From positions 62,001 to 126,000 of the forward strand of contig JAYKKM010000496.1 in assembly GCA_035772405.1 (NCBI GenBank): a DNA stretch of 64,000 nucleotides, written 5' to 3'. A model generated the notes under the pieces. It made no database searches, was not told where the DNA came from, and was given only the letters and a program-made list of their open reading frames with translations. This stretch comes from Chrysogorgia sp. JL179-B06. Its lineage: Eukaryota > Cnidaria > Anthozoa > Scleralcyonacea > Chrysogorgiidae. A program made the position numbers and the translations under genes. Shown here one piece after another: positions 53,701 to 62,700 of this stretch; the first letter of the stretch is position 1; every line of letters begins with the position of its first letter.

Positions 53701-54548
53701 GAATTTCAATTGTCAAACAAAAATAAAATAGAGACAAAATAAGATAATAGCATGATAACGTACAATAGTTAGATAATTCAAATTGCAAACAAGTCTTCAA
53801 TCTTACCCCCCTGCCTGTGTCCCCAGACCCCTGCCGTAGCTCCCTCAGCGGTGCTCCACCCTGTCTCTGTCGTGCCCCACGCCTGATCTCACTTTGCTCG
53901 CTCCGCACCCCCACCAGATCAAGCTGGATCCATCACTGTAACATGTCATTTTTACTTCACCCCCTCCCCCATGTGTACATATTTTGCCACCATTGTTTTA
54001 TCAGACAAAGCATTACAAGCACAGTTAACAAAGCTAGCCAGGGCCACTGATGGTGCCCCTTATTCGGCCCAGGCCCTGGAGCAGTTGCCTCGGCTAGCAG
54101 TCTGTGAACAAGAATTTAACGAAAACATTACTTTCTCCAAAGCCTCTTTAACCAATTCATCTTCCAAATTTTCCTGAATATGCTCTTTATAATAAATAAA
54201 AGATAATATTTTAGACTTTTCGTATTACTTTTTGTGGTGTGCAAAGTTTTCTTATTTATCATGTTAAAAAAATGATGTACCGTTCACTTCGTCCAGAATA
54301 AACTCGTCTTGAGAAGTCAGGTCCAATTCCCCCAAGTTTAAATCCAGTGACTGTGTGAAAATAAATCGTAACTAGTTTGAAAATTGTCTATAAATTTTAT
54401 AAATAATTACAAAAATGCCTTAACGAAGAACGTTAGTTCAATTTTTAGTAACCTCATCTTCGTCATCATCTTCATCCAAAGTGATAGTTTTAACTTGCCC
54501 AAGAGAGAATGTTTGCGAAATTTCGCTAACTTCTGTGTCGTCCGCCAT
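39456..54548 (-). CDS. VPS52: vacuolar protein sorting-associated protein 52
   Basis: Core subunit of the GARP/EARP tethering complexes for endosome-to-trans-Golgi retrograde traffic and recycling. Coding exons: 54548-54453, 54350-54281, 54184-54132, 52399-52330, 51965-51895, 51255-51226 (30 nt), 50742-50659, 49934-49873, 48961-48811, 48089-47989, 46842-46710, 46583-46526, about 45644-45505, 43368-43213, 42425-42307, 41896-41773, 41688-41620, 41529-41395, 40824-40744, 40571-40475, 40037-39919, 39602-39456. All phases fit; about 720 residues (human 723). Landmarks: NIQ-type HIQENLEDELVKEAL, ESDNIASLHKQIAACDTIL, REIKDEYVDTISKVY, FESLFRSEHYALLDNGCREY, KEQLIFLINNYDMMLAVLM, and the end INIHHVMVEVKKHKTTF. 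Coiled-coil N-terminal third as in the family. The intron between exons 12 and 13 has a U12-type AT donor; the exon 13 start is uncertain between 45647 and 45638. Several introns are almost pure tandem repeat. Confidence 0.96.
39789..39900. repeat. 58-bp direct repeat, two copies
   Basis: atcaatgtaccctttcggat with gctttcgttac and tacgtcaa occurs twice in a row in the last VPS52 intron. Confidence 0.85.
40160..40330 (+). repeat. 5S-rRNA-derived SINE, copy 2
   Basis: gttagtacttggatgggtga at 40210 is the 5S internal promoter; the preceding ccgctaagtcaagccctggt is a decayed 5S 5' part and gatctcacccgtgctttcag belongs to the body. It is cut at about 40325 by a family d fragment. In VPS52 intron 20. 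Confidence 0.7.
40322..40405 (+). repeat. hammerhead-like family d, copy 4
   Basis: gggcctttgctcgaaatatt, agacctcc and tacaccaacattttagagtc; core decayed (gaaata). Confidence 0.55.
40855..41385. repeat. compound GAT/GTT microsatellite
   Basis: Blocks of (gat)n, (gtt)n, (gtc)n and the 15-bp unit gataatggttgttgt make up almost all of the intron between VPS52 exons 18 and 19. Long open frames here (Asp-rich, Ser-rich, His-rich) are repeat artefacts. Confidence 0.93.
41700..41745. repeat. (TTA)n microsatellite
   Basis: About ten ttatta-type units in VPS52 intron 16, near exon 17. Confidence 0.85.
42426..43190. repeat. 760-bp GGAGA/GGAAG polypurine minisatellite
   Basis: Near-pure purine on the + strand with 17-20-bp units such as gagatggaaggagatgaagg. 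It fills the whole intron between VPS52 exons 14 and 15 (43212-42426). In the transcript it is one giant pyrimidine tract leading to the exon 15 acceptor. Confidence 0.93.
43450..43740. repeat. dispersed repeat with terminal hairpin, copy 2
   Basis: Near-identical to 565-865 (aacccaggataaaacattg; tttctacaacttccaaacaa), same orientation, in VPS52 intron 13. Confidence 0.8.
43745..43870 (-). repeat. hammerhead-like family c, best copy
   Basis: On the minus strand (43866-43817): stem I GACT, CTGAAGA, stem II GAC-c-GCC with GGC-c-GTC, GAAAC, GTC, stem I AGTC. Downstream comes caacaatagtctttctcaag. Both core halves and both stems are intact apart from one symmetric C-C mismatch. Confidence 0.6.
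43975..44235. repeat. foldback element sharing an end with 21100-21640
   Basis: Arms carry gtcatagtggtcgatgtaat and its complement. The right end continues with gactggatcgagcaactatt and gaagtccgcc, shared with the large foldback in the makorin gene. In VPS52 intron 13. Confidence 0.75.
44640..45310. repeat. 670-bp foldback with repeated ends
   Basis: Left end ctagtacgtattccttataa and right end ttatatggaatacgtactag are complements. Inside each end is a short tandem of the word aatgccttctatttgctcg (or complement). The centre has a further pair of similar 150-bp blocks around 44820-44980 and 45000-45160 (gttttcttgagaaataa). Confidence 0.75.
45661..45683. repeat. (TAA)n microsatellite at the minor-class intron 3' end
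   Basis: Seven taa units, directly intron-side of the proposed branch site tttccttgac of VPS52 exon 13. Confidence 0.8.
45998..46225. repeat. MITE family e with hammerhead-like core, copy 3
   Basis: Arms atataatatgaaaaggagaa and acttcaatgtgtcgaaaaat face a partner at the right end. The centre holds two opposed core modules. The minus-strand one (46124-46087) reads GAC, CTGAAGA, A, GGACA-TAT-TGTCC (stem II 5 bp), GAAAC, GTC, GTC. In VPS52 intron 12, i.e. inside the minor-class intron. Confidence 0.7.
46911..47084. repeat. 174-bp MITE with 27-bp perfect inverted ends
   Basis: Ends aggcctactttgggacctaa (plus agtcgcc) on the left and the exact complement on the right, flanked on both sides by the direct repeat aacaca (6-bp target-site duplication). 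The interior is a tandem of cttaaatcgcccaaagtcgc words copied from the end sequence. In VPS52 intron 10. Confidence 0.85.
47310..47885. repeat. 20-21-bp tandem array, about 27 units
   Basis: Units gagacattacgctaattttg and variants (gagatattacgctaagtttt) over 570 bp in VPS52 intron 10. Two unit types alternate in blocks, which suggests expansion by segments of several units. Confidence 0.92.
48225..48395 (+). repeat. hammerhead-like family a in an extended hairpin
   Basis: Outer arms aaaggtggtgaactgccaag and cttggcagttcaccaccttt are exact complements. The apex (48265-48302) reads TTACT, CTGATGA, aggcctcgcgctc, GAAAC, GTC, AGTAT. The outer hairpin would extend stem I. Tail gaaacactgtctacgtagca as in other family a copies. 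In VPS52 intron 9. Confidence 0.65.
49162..49552 (-). repeat. dispersed element with GGCGTACC ends, copy 1
   Basis: Bounded by taggcgtaccagacagg and its complement-like ctggtcaggtacgccta. The interior matches 60828-61150 in reverse (caaacataactggtcagg; gtcgactcttaattttttgg; tgctgttaaatattcatgaa). In VPS52 intron 8. Confidence 0.75.
49555..49700 (-). repeat. tRNA-like SINE fragment
   Basis: Minus strand carries a B-box-like caggtttgattcctgtctcg. It adjoins the ccatcatctgtctactcca word related to those near 6270 and 32270. Confidence 0.5.
50034..50490. repeat. MITE family m2, complete copy
   Basis: Arms of about 190 bp: aatatgaaagaactcgtaaa on the left, tttacgagttctttcatatt on the right, both with gatatgtaaatgagatggt or complement. 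The truncated relative is at 18258-18560. In VPS52 intron 7. Confidence 0.88.
50860..50995 (+). repeat. retroelement 3' tail, family t, copy 3
   Basis: Starts with a short taacg/taatg tandem, then gtgaagtattacaggacccc, aaaaacacttcgatgacgtg and ataaatattatcattatc. Confidence 0.65.
51508..51775. repeat. MITE family e with hammerhead-like core, copy 4 (most complete)
   Basis: Full arms ggatataatatgaaaaggag and ctccttttcatattatatcc. The centre holds two opposed modules; the + strand one (51651-51690) reads GAC, CTGAAGA, a, GGAC-acatc-GTCt, GAAAC, GTC, GTC. In VPS52 intron 5. Confidence 0.75.
52035..52220. repeat. self-complementary AGGATCCT array
   Basis: Degenerate aggatcctgcaggatcttgt-type words repeated in VPS52 intron 4; the aggatcct word is its own complement. 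Confidence 0.8.
52495..52615. repeat. self-complementary CTTGGCAAGATCTTGG array
   Basis: Words atcttggcaagatcttgcca repeated in VPS52 intron 3, again self-complementary. Confidence 0.8.
52780..53490. repeat. decayed element with ATCGGC-rich ends
   Basis: Both ends are dense in atcggc/gccgat words (gatcggttatcggccgatcg left, ataaatcggctgatcagatc right), ending tcggctcatccctac. That end resembles the hAT MITE at 58892. The middle is unremarkable. Confidence 0.55.
53491..54131. other. VPS52 intron 3, remaining part
   Basis: A C-rich patch at 53810-53970 and a GC-richer patch at 54020-54110 (ccaggccctggagcagttgc). No conserved exon was found in either. Confidence 0.4.
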
Positions 54549-55207
54549 TTTAGGTGGAAATGGTGGATATCAGGAAACAAAAGAGAACATGGGGGATGTA
54601 CGAGGACTAAACAACCGAATTGCAAAAGCGGAACTTTTCTGGGGAAGGCTAAAAGGGATGACTCAAAAGGCCTTTCTGTTTTTTATTCTTCGTTAGGTTA
54701 TCATATGCTTATGGATAGCTACGGTTAGGGTTAAGTTTAAGCACGTTTAAGGTTAGGATCAAGGTTAGGATCAAGGTTAGGATCAAGGTTAGGATCAAGG
54801 TTAGGGTTAGGATTAGGATTGAGATTTAATAGGGTTAGGATTAGTAGTTCTAAAAAATGTGAAGGTCCTTTTGAGTCATCCCTTTTAGCCTTCACCAACT
54901 TTTCTGAAACGAAAGCGAACGAAACTGAAAGAACAAAATAATGATGACTAATCACTAAAACTAATAGGCACGCCTATTAATTACATTGAACTGTGAGAGA
55001 ACAAAGCTTCTTGCAAGCCACCACCTTTGGGAACCATGTCGAACAATGTAAAAGTTAAAAATTATTATAACTATGTAATAGTCCTAATAATAAACCTTTG
55101 TGGCCAGGAGTTTGAAAATAGTTTCGTTCTCGTCAACTCGTGACTGGTAAGGAGAAACTCCCAATCTTGTATTGGTGTTTGCTTTCGGCAGTGTTGAGTC
55201 ACGCATC
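54539..55207. repeat. VPS52 5'-region duplication, gene-proximal copy
   Basis: From codon 4 of VPS52 outward through the 5' UTR and upstream DNA. It matches 55893-56238 in the same orientation (accaccattt side to gtaaggagaaactcc), interrupted only by the element at 54642-54896. Likely includes the VPS52 promoter. Confidence 0.85.
54642..54896. mobile_element. 255-bp TIR element with 10-bp target-site duplication
   Basis: Flanked by direct repeats aacttttctg at 54632-54641 and 54897-54906. Terminal inverted repeats of about 33 bp contain gctaaaagggatgactcaaa. The centre is a TTAGG-like minisatellite (ggttaggatcaaggttagga). The 9-10-bp duplication fits Mutator-like elements. The paralogous site in the duplicated copy at 55893-56238 is empty. 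Confidence 0.85.
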
Positions 55208-55429
55208 ACATGCGGCTAAAAGCTGACCTGGTTCAATATGATGTATATTTTAGTAAGAGTCACTGTTGTCAGAGGACATGGCCAACTTTCCTGCGGTGTA
55301 AATTATGTGAAACCACAAAGAGTTCATTGAAAATAGAAACGTTTTAGATACTTTCTACGTACTAGATAAAATTTGAACCGCGGAAAAACATCTTTAAGTA
55401 CAACGAGTCTGTCGATATAGTTTCCACGG

Positions 55430-55620
55430 CTGACGTTTCATATAAATATCCCGAATTTAAAACATAACCTAACCCTAACCCTACACCTAATACTAACCCT
55501 AACTCTTACGATAATGCTTTATTTTAGAAATAATAGCTGATTTTAATTTCGAATTTCACTACCGATAGTCTATCATCTATGTGACGTCTTTCGGGATTTA
55601 TGTGAATCTTCACCCGCTGT
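55430..55620. repeat. dispersed element with TAACCC-rich centre
   Basis: Matches the outer parts of 8345-8700 in reverse. It carries ctaaccctaaccctacacct, a degenerate telomere-like run, where the other copy holds an inverted-repeat insertion. Confidence 0.7.
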
Positions 55621-55892
55621 TTCAACTTGGGTATTATAGATGTTTTTAAACGGTTTAGCTTTTTTCGGCTGGATATATGTTTTCTCTATTTACGTTTGCG
55701 GATGTGTCTAACTTGAAATATAGTGTGTAAAGGAGCATAAACTAAGAATAGCTCGACGATAAGAACAAACCACGTCCACGTTTATCGGAATCTCGCAACA
55801 GAATGAACACATTGACAGATAACGTGTATCATATTACCATAATCATGACATAATCATAATGACATATGGTGTTGCTATTTTTAGTCTGGAGC

Positions 55893-56238
55893 CGTCCGCC
55901 ATTTTAGGTGGAAATGGTGGATATCAGGAAACAAAAGAGAACATGGGGGATGTACGAGGACAAACAACCGAATTGGAAAAGCGGAACTAGTTTCTGAAAC
56001 GAAATCGAAAGAACAAAATAATGATGACGAATCACTAAAACTTAGCCACGCCTATTAATTACATTGAACTGCCTTTGGAAACCATGTCGAACAATGTAAA
56101 ATTATTATAACTATGTAATAGTCCTAATAATAAACCTTTGTAATAAAGGAGTTTGAAAATAGTTTCGTTCTCGTGACTGGTAAGGAGAAACTCCTAATCT
56201 TGTATTGGTGTTGCCTTCAGCAGTTTGAGTCACGCATA
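55893..56238. repeat. VPS52 5'-region duplication, distal copy
   Basis: Second copy of the region around the VPS52 start codon, 1.35 kb further upstream. On the minus strand it still reads ATGGCGGACGG, but the frame then departs from VPS52 after three codons, so it is not a second complete first exon. It could act as an alternative or decoy promoter. Confidence 0.85.
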
Positions 56239-56777
56239 GCGTAAGCTCTTAATTTCCGACAATTGTTTTAAAAAATTCTCTTGTTTATATATGTCGTCAT
56301 AGTTTTCTAGAATGTTGTTTTAGAATTCTTTAACGTCACATGAAACTATCAATAGCTACAATAACATCATTTCTTCGAATTTTTATCAGCTGTAGGGATA
56401 TTTGGGTAGGAATAGGGATACTTAGGGTTAGGATTAGGGTTTTTTAGGGTTAAAATTAGGGAAATTTTTTCTGTTATTGTTTATATCTCGTTCAAGTGCT
56501 TCGTTTAGCAAAGTGGTTTCAATGACAGCTTACAATATCGAGTTTCGGAAATAGGAAATTGATTGACGTATTGCTATACATAACATAATACAAATAAATA
56601 AATGAACAGAAATATGACGAAACCGGGCCAACCGGCTTTCGCTACTTGGAAACGTCTTGGACATCTCGTCCTTCAGAATAAAATAATATCATTGGAAGTG
56701 TGAAGTAAGAAAGGTGTTTGGTTTGGGTCGAACAGAAGATAATTTTCCGAACGTTGAGAGTTTGTCCGCGCAGAAAT
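56239..56777. other. intergenic between VPS52 and the Niban gene
   Basis: Contains a TTAGGG-like patch at 56395-56470 (gggttaggattagggttttt) and a decayed gaaacgtcttggac fragment near 56645. The Niban-gene promoter should lie here; no TATA box is evident. Confidence 0.4.
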
Positions 56778-59700
56778 ATGGGCAATGTCATCCCACCTGA
56801 CAGCCGCAAAGAGATTGAAGGTGAGGTTCAAATCATAATTTCTTGTCAATTCTGGGATACAGGATTTATTCCTCAATTCTAAGAGAGATGCAATATATAG
56901 GGCTGTCGCAGAGTATTACTAAACGTGACTAAACACAAACAGTGTTTCGATTTTGATTTTGTACATGATCAGACCTGTGTAGTATCTGTTAATACTTGTG
57001 TTATTTTTACCGCAACTCTACAAAATCTCTTCCCATTTGCCATTTGTATATATATTAAACAACTAGTTTTGCTGTAGTCAGCAACAAAGCATTTCATATA
57101 ATTATTCATCTGTATACAGCTACATTTTCATGCAGTCTTTTATATATGACTGTATATGTAATGTATGGTATTTTTAACGGAATTTCATCGGAAAAGCCAA
57201 CTAGGACAAAGGTGTTAGCCCCACAGTACGCAGCACAGAGCGGTCTTTGACTCTTTACCAATTGATTCACATGATACCTGAAACAACCAGCTGAGAATAG
57301 CTGGGAATTGTTGCACTTTGTACCCAAACTGCTCATGTTGTAGGCTGTAGCCAACGTATATTTCACTCTCAGACTTGTACAACATTCTGGTGAATAATTT
57401 GGATCACAAGAAACTTTGCCATATAATGACAAGCTTTTGTTTTAATTATTGTCATCACTATATAAACACTACCCAAAGGTTAGAATATTGTTTAAATCAA
57501 TTTTGCCATGGAATTTTTGGTTCTCATACATCATTTTCATAAACACAATAGCTGAGGCAGACAATTGTAACTTGATATGTGTAATTTAACCCCTTATTTT
57601 CATACCATTAAAAGTGATAAATATCTTTGTCTAAATTATAACCCACAAATATATAAATTATAACCCTTGATAAATATATAAGCTTCTCATCCAACATTAA
57701 TGTACTGCGAGTTTCGATATACATGTATGTTTGTAAATATAATAGATATAATGCCATTTTTGTCGATGCCAGCGTTGTTCTTAAAATTTGAACATTAGCC
57801 ATAAGTACCCTGGTGTGGTTTCGCCATAAGGCAAGATCATCTAGGATTTTTTACCTACGTCAACTTTTTACCTACGTCAATTATAATGAATATATGATAA
57901 CAATCCAAGGTACTGGTAACACAGTACATACAAGTACATACATGTACTGAGAGGTATTGACATGTAAGTTGTGAATTAAATATATAACGATCAACTGAAC
58001 TGAAATGTATAAATAAATGTCATGAACAAATGAATGTATTAAAAGCTTGTATATGTTCGTCGTAGATTAGAATAATTATTTCAATATTTTAACAAATATA
58101 TAGTTTTACTGTAATCTTCTCAATAATGAAACCAAAGATATATAGTGATTATTGAGACTGAAGCTAAGCTGCAAGCATTGGAGCAAGCCAGTGAGTCTCA
58201 AGAAAACAACAATAAACCATGTAAATGTCATGGACAATCTAGTAGATTCTAGTACTGCAGGTGTGGTGTCATAGACAAAACATTAAAATACATGTGGAGT
58301 GTTGAAACATTGGGTCATGGACAGTAAATTTTAAAGTTATTTTCAAAAAACCTTTTACAGTAAAGCCAGAGTACCACCAAACTACGTCTGATTAAAATAC
58401 ATATTGTAATAAAAATACATGAAGTTGTATTATAGGGTGTATTTTAATTTTGTCATTAATTATAGACCATAAATATTCTTTTATATTCATTTAAATTAGC
58501 CTCTCTGACCTCGTTCGTGTGTCTGCAATTCCAAAGAATCTTTGCTTTGTAACGAGGCCAGAAAGGCTAATTTACATGGTTGATAAAATAATATTTAAAA
58601 TTTATGAAAGAGGTCTATAGTTCTGACATCCTGTGAACCAATGATTATATTAAAATACTATTTAGAGAAATCATTACAATGTTTATTTATTTTTGTTGTT
58701 ATAGTTTTGGCTAACTCTATGTTAACTACATTTGACAATGAATACAGAGTCACGTATGGTTGTGAAGTACTTAGACTAAATGAAGAAAGTCAAGAGCACA
58801 AGTTTTCGCTTAACTTTTGCCCTGTAAGTTGCATGTGCTTATTTTGTTTGGTAATCTCATGATGCAAAGTCAAAGTAATATTTCTATGGAATAGAGATGA
58901 GCCGATTTCAATAATAGCTAATCGGCCAATTATTAATGCATAATTGACCATTTGCCGATTATGTACAATTTGGTATATTTCATATAGAAATACTTGAAAA
59001 TCTGCATCAACATCTTGATAATTAATGCATGTCACAAAAACCGTCATATTGTGATCCATAGATTGTCCATAAAAGACACCATTTTCCCACATCTGTCACG
59101 TGTCCGAAATTTAAGTGCAATCAAATGAAATTCAAATACAATCGACAAACCGTCAGGAGCAAATCTTTTTAGTCTATAAATAAGATGTGTCATGATTGGC
59201 CACCGGTTAATCAAATTGGCTAATCAGTAATGTTTGGTGATTGGCTCATCTCTACTATGGAATAATTACAACACCACAAGTCAATTTGTCCTAGTCTATC
59301 TTTTAACCTTAGGCATCAAGGTCTTAATTACTAGAAAGAAAGGGAATACCAGTTCAAAAAATTAATGATTGAAAGTAATCATCAATAACTGTATTGTATC
59401 TACAATAATGTAGTGAATGTGGGAACTTAGAGATGAATAAAAAATAGAATAGAATATTCTATTGAAATGCTATAGAATATTCTATAGAATTCTATAGAAT
59501 ATTCTATAGAATTTTCTGTAGAATATTCTATTGACACCCTAAGTGTCATATAGAAAATCTAATATATAATGCTCTGTTGCAAGAAAATTAACCAAAATAT
59601 GACAAATGCTAAACTTGGAAAAGCATTTGAATTGCCCAATGATATAACTTAGAGATGAATAAAAAAATCGAATAGCATATTCTATTGCCACCCTTAAGTG

Positions 59701-62700
59701 TCATATAGAAAATCAAAGATAATACTCTGTTGGAGGAAAAACCAATATGCTAGCTATAGAAAATCCAATAGAATATTCTATTGACACTTTAGTCTCATAC
59801 AGAATATCCAACAGAATATTGTGTTGGGAAAAAATATCCAACAGAATATTCCATTGGAATTAGATTTCCAACAGAATATTCTATAGGATTCTATAGAACA
59901 TTTTCGTAAGGGTAAGACCTTTGTCCTTTAACAACACAAGAAATGCACACTATTAAAAACGGGAATTTTCAAATGATAATGTCAGCGCATAAACGACATT
60001 TTTAGCTTGACTTGTGACTCGAGCTTGACTCGGGCTCGAGGTGGACTCATGAAATAACCTAACTCTAGGCATCAACTATCAAGGTCTTACTAGAAAGAAA
60101 GCGAATACCAGTTCAAAAATTATTGAAACTAATCATTAATAACTGCATTATATATTTTCTAGAAATAGAAATATTTTTTAGTTCTAGAAATATTTTCTGA
60201 GGATTTGAACTTGACAATAACTGTATTCTTATCTATATTTCTACATAGTGGGAAAGGCTGCAATATCCAATCAAGAAAGGTTACTTAACAAAGCAAGGAT
60301 ATATTAGAAAGAGTTGGAAAAAAAGATATTTTGTAGTTCAGCCCAATTATTTAATTGATTACTATGAAAATGAAGAGGTAATAATCAGAAATATCACAAA
60401 CAGTGGTGTTTGAGTACAGAAAAACTGAATATACTTGAATTGTTTTGGAATTATAGGCCTTTGAAAATGGGATGAAACCTAAAGGTGTAATCCATCCTTG
60501 TGGTTATAAGGTTGTTAGTAACTTGAGAGATGTATTGGCAAAGAGACAGAAGGAACTGGCTGTAATATTAGGTATTAATGCAGTATTGGACAAAGGTTTT
60601 TGTTGAAAATGTTGTTATTATAAATAATTAACTTATATCTATTCACTTTGTTAGGGGTTGACCAACAAGAAACACCAGAGAAGTATCCTGAACACACATT
60701 TGGGGTAGTTCATGAGAAAGCAAGATCTTACTTTATAACAGCAGAAAATGAAGAAGAGAAGTTGGAATGGGTGAAAGTGTTTCAGTTATGTTGTGCTTGT
60801 GTCAAAGGTACTACATGTATTAAACTCAGGAACATAGGCGTACCTGACCAGTTATGTTTGGGGGGAACAAAACATTTTTGGCTGAAAAATTAGAGTTGAC
60901 TGTCGATCATTGGATGCAGTGTGGCAGGTGCAATTTCACATGTGACTAGATTTCTCACCAAAACTAGGGGAGACTTCATCGATCGATAAAATGCAAAACA
61001 ACGCTAATATTATGTTTTGTTATTGTTAAAACATATTACTTTAATATTTTTAATATTAAAGTAATATGTTAGATTTTTCATGAATATTTAACAGCAATAT
61101 TACCCGAATTTACACAAAATTTCTTTCAAAAAGTGCCCTAAATTTTCATTTTTAAAACGTTTATGCTCAGGAATCATACTGTCCTGTCCATTCCTTCCCA
61201 TTGTCTACTTTCTCTTCCCTTTCTTTTCTTCTTTTTCTCCTTTCCATAAGTTCTTTCCAGTCTGCTCCCCTTTCCTTTCTTCTCATCTCCCTTTCCCCTT
61301 TTATCTCTTCTTTCCTGCTTCCCCGCTTTTACATTTCCAGTTCCCTTCCATCCCTGTTCCATTCCACCCCCTTCCCTATCTTCCATCCATCCACTCCTTC
61401 TAATACTTTCTTCCATCCTTTCTCTTCACATTTTGGTCATATATCAATGCCAATCTTAATTTGTAATACCTTCTAGGTTTCAGTATTGATAATGATCCAG
61501 TATGTCAATCAACTTACAACAAGGCAATTTCTAGAACGTTAATGGCATTTGGAAACCAAGGATATCACAGCTATAAAGGAACAGAAGAGAAGGTGTGAAT
61601 GACTAAATGCATTTCACAGAATTTAGGAACAAATCTTAAAGTGCCTATCTCACGTTTGTGCCCCCCTTGGCAAAATTCCTGCCCCCCCCTGAGAAAATTT
61701 GTACTCTTGAGTCTTCATTTGCCTCAGTTGCTGGCCCCCCCCTAGGATTTTCCTGGCCCCCCTTGACAGAAATCCTTGTTAGTTAAATGGTTACAATTGA
61801 AAAAGTTATGCCTCTGGATGTGATGTCACAAGAGGCATTCCAAACCAGTTTTCTTTTGTTACTTGCCACAAAAATGCCTCTTGTGACATCACATCTAATA
61901 ACTTTAACAGCAAAAACTCCATGAAGATGAAATTTTCAGCTGACAAGATATTATTATGATTTTGCTCAGGAAGACCCAAATATTACGAAGATGTAAAATC
62001 CACAAACTAATCTGTACAGAACATGCAATCCACCTTTCATTCTTAGATTCTTTGCGATTTGATAACAACTGAAATCGAAGGAAGATTGTTGGCTGGAGTT
62101 TATCAGAATATCAAAGGAAATTTTTCGGTGAAAACCAAAATCCGGGATCAGGTATTTTTTCATCATTATCTGTATTTTCATCTACAAGTATTCATGTTTC
62201 AAAACAAGAAAGGTGGCACGAGTGTGGTCCCGAGAATGAACACTGATGTTCTGAACAAATCAAGACCTTCATCAGAGTTACCAGCCAGCGTAGTGGTTAC
62301 ATTAATAATTGTATTTTTAGTGGAATATAAATTTTTAGATTTTTGCACCAGGGATCTCAATTGATAGGCAGTGGATCTTCCAATGAAGAGATATCTATCT
62401 AGTCTTTCGCGTCTTCTCAGATAACGACGTTAAATATTAGGTCCTCTAAATAAATTAACGAAACTACTGATACTGAGAGTGAATGGTAGCTGAAAGAAGT
62501 CATAAATGAAGTAACATAACTGCACGCACATACATTTTTTGTCATCTTAATGGTACGGTGGAACCATGGAAAATATACGGGGGAAAAACGCTCACCATGA
62601 AGGCATTATCGACACTGAAAAATTCACGCAGTTGTGCTCTTTTGTTCAGGTGTTAAAAGATTTAGATTTGTCTGTCCTGACGCTTGTGAGACCCATGTGG

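Noticed and set aside
57106..57432. 108-codon minus-strand frame with several cysteines
   Set aside because: Lies in the Niban-gene intron on the opposite strand; no signal peptide, known fold or splice context could be supported.
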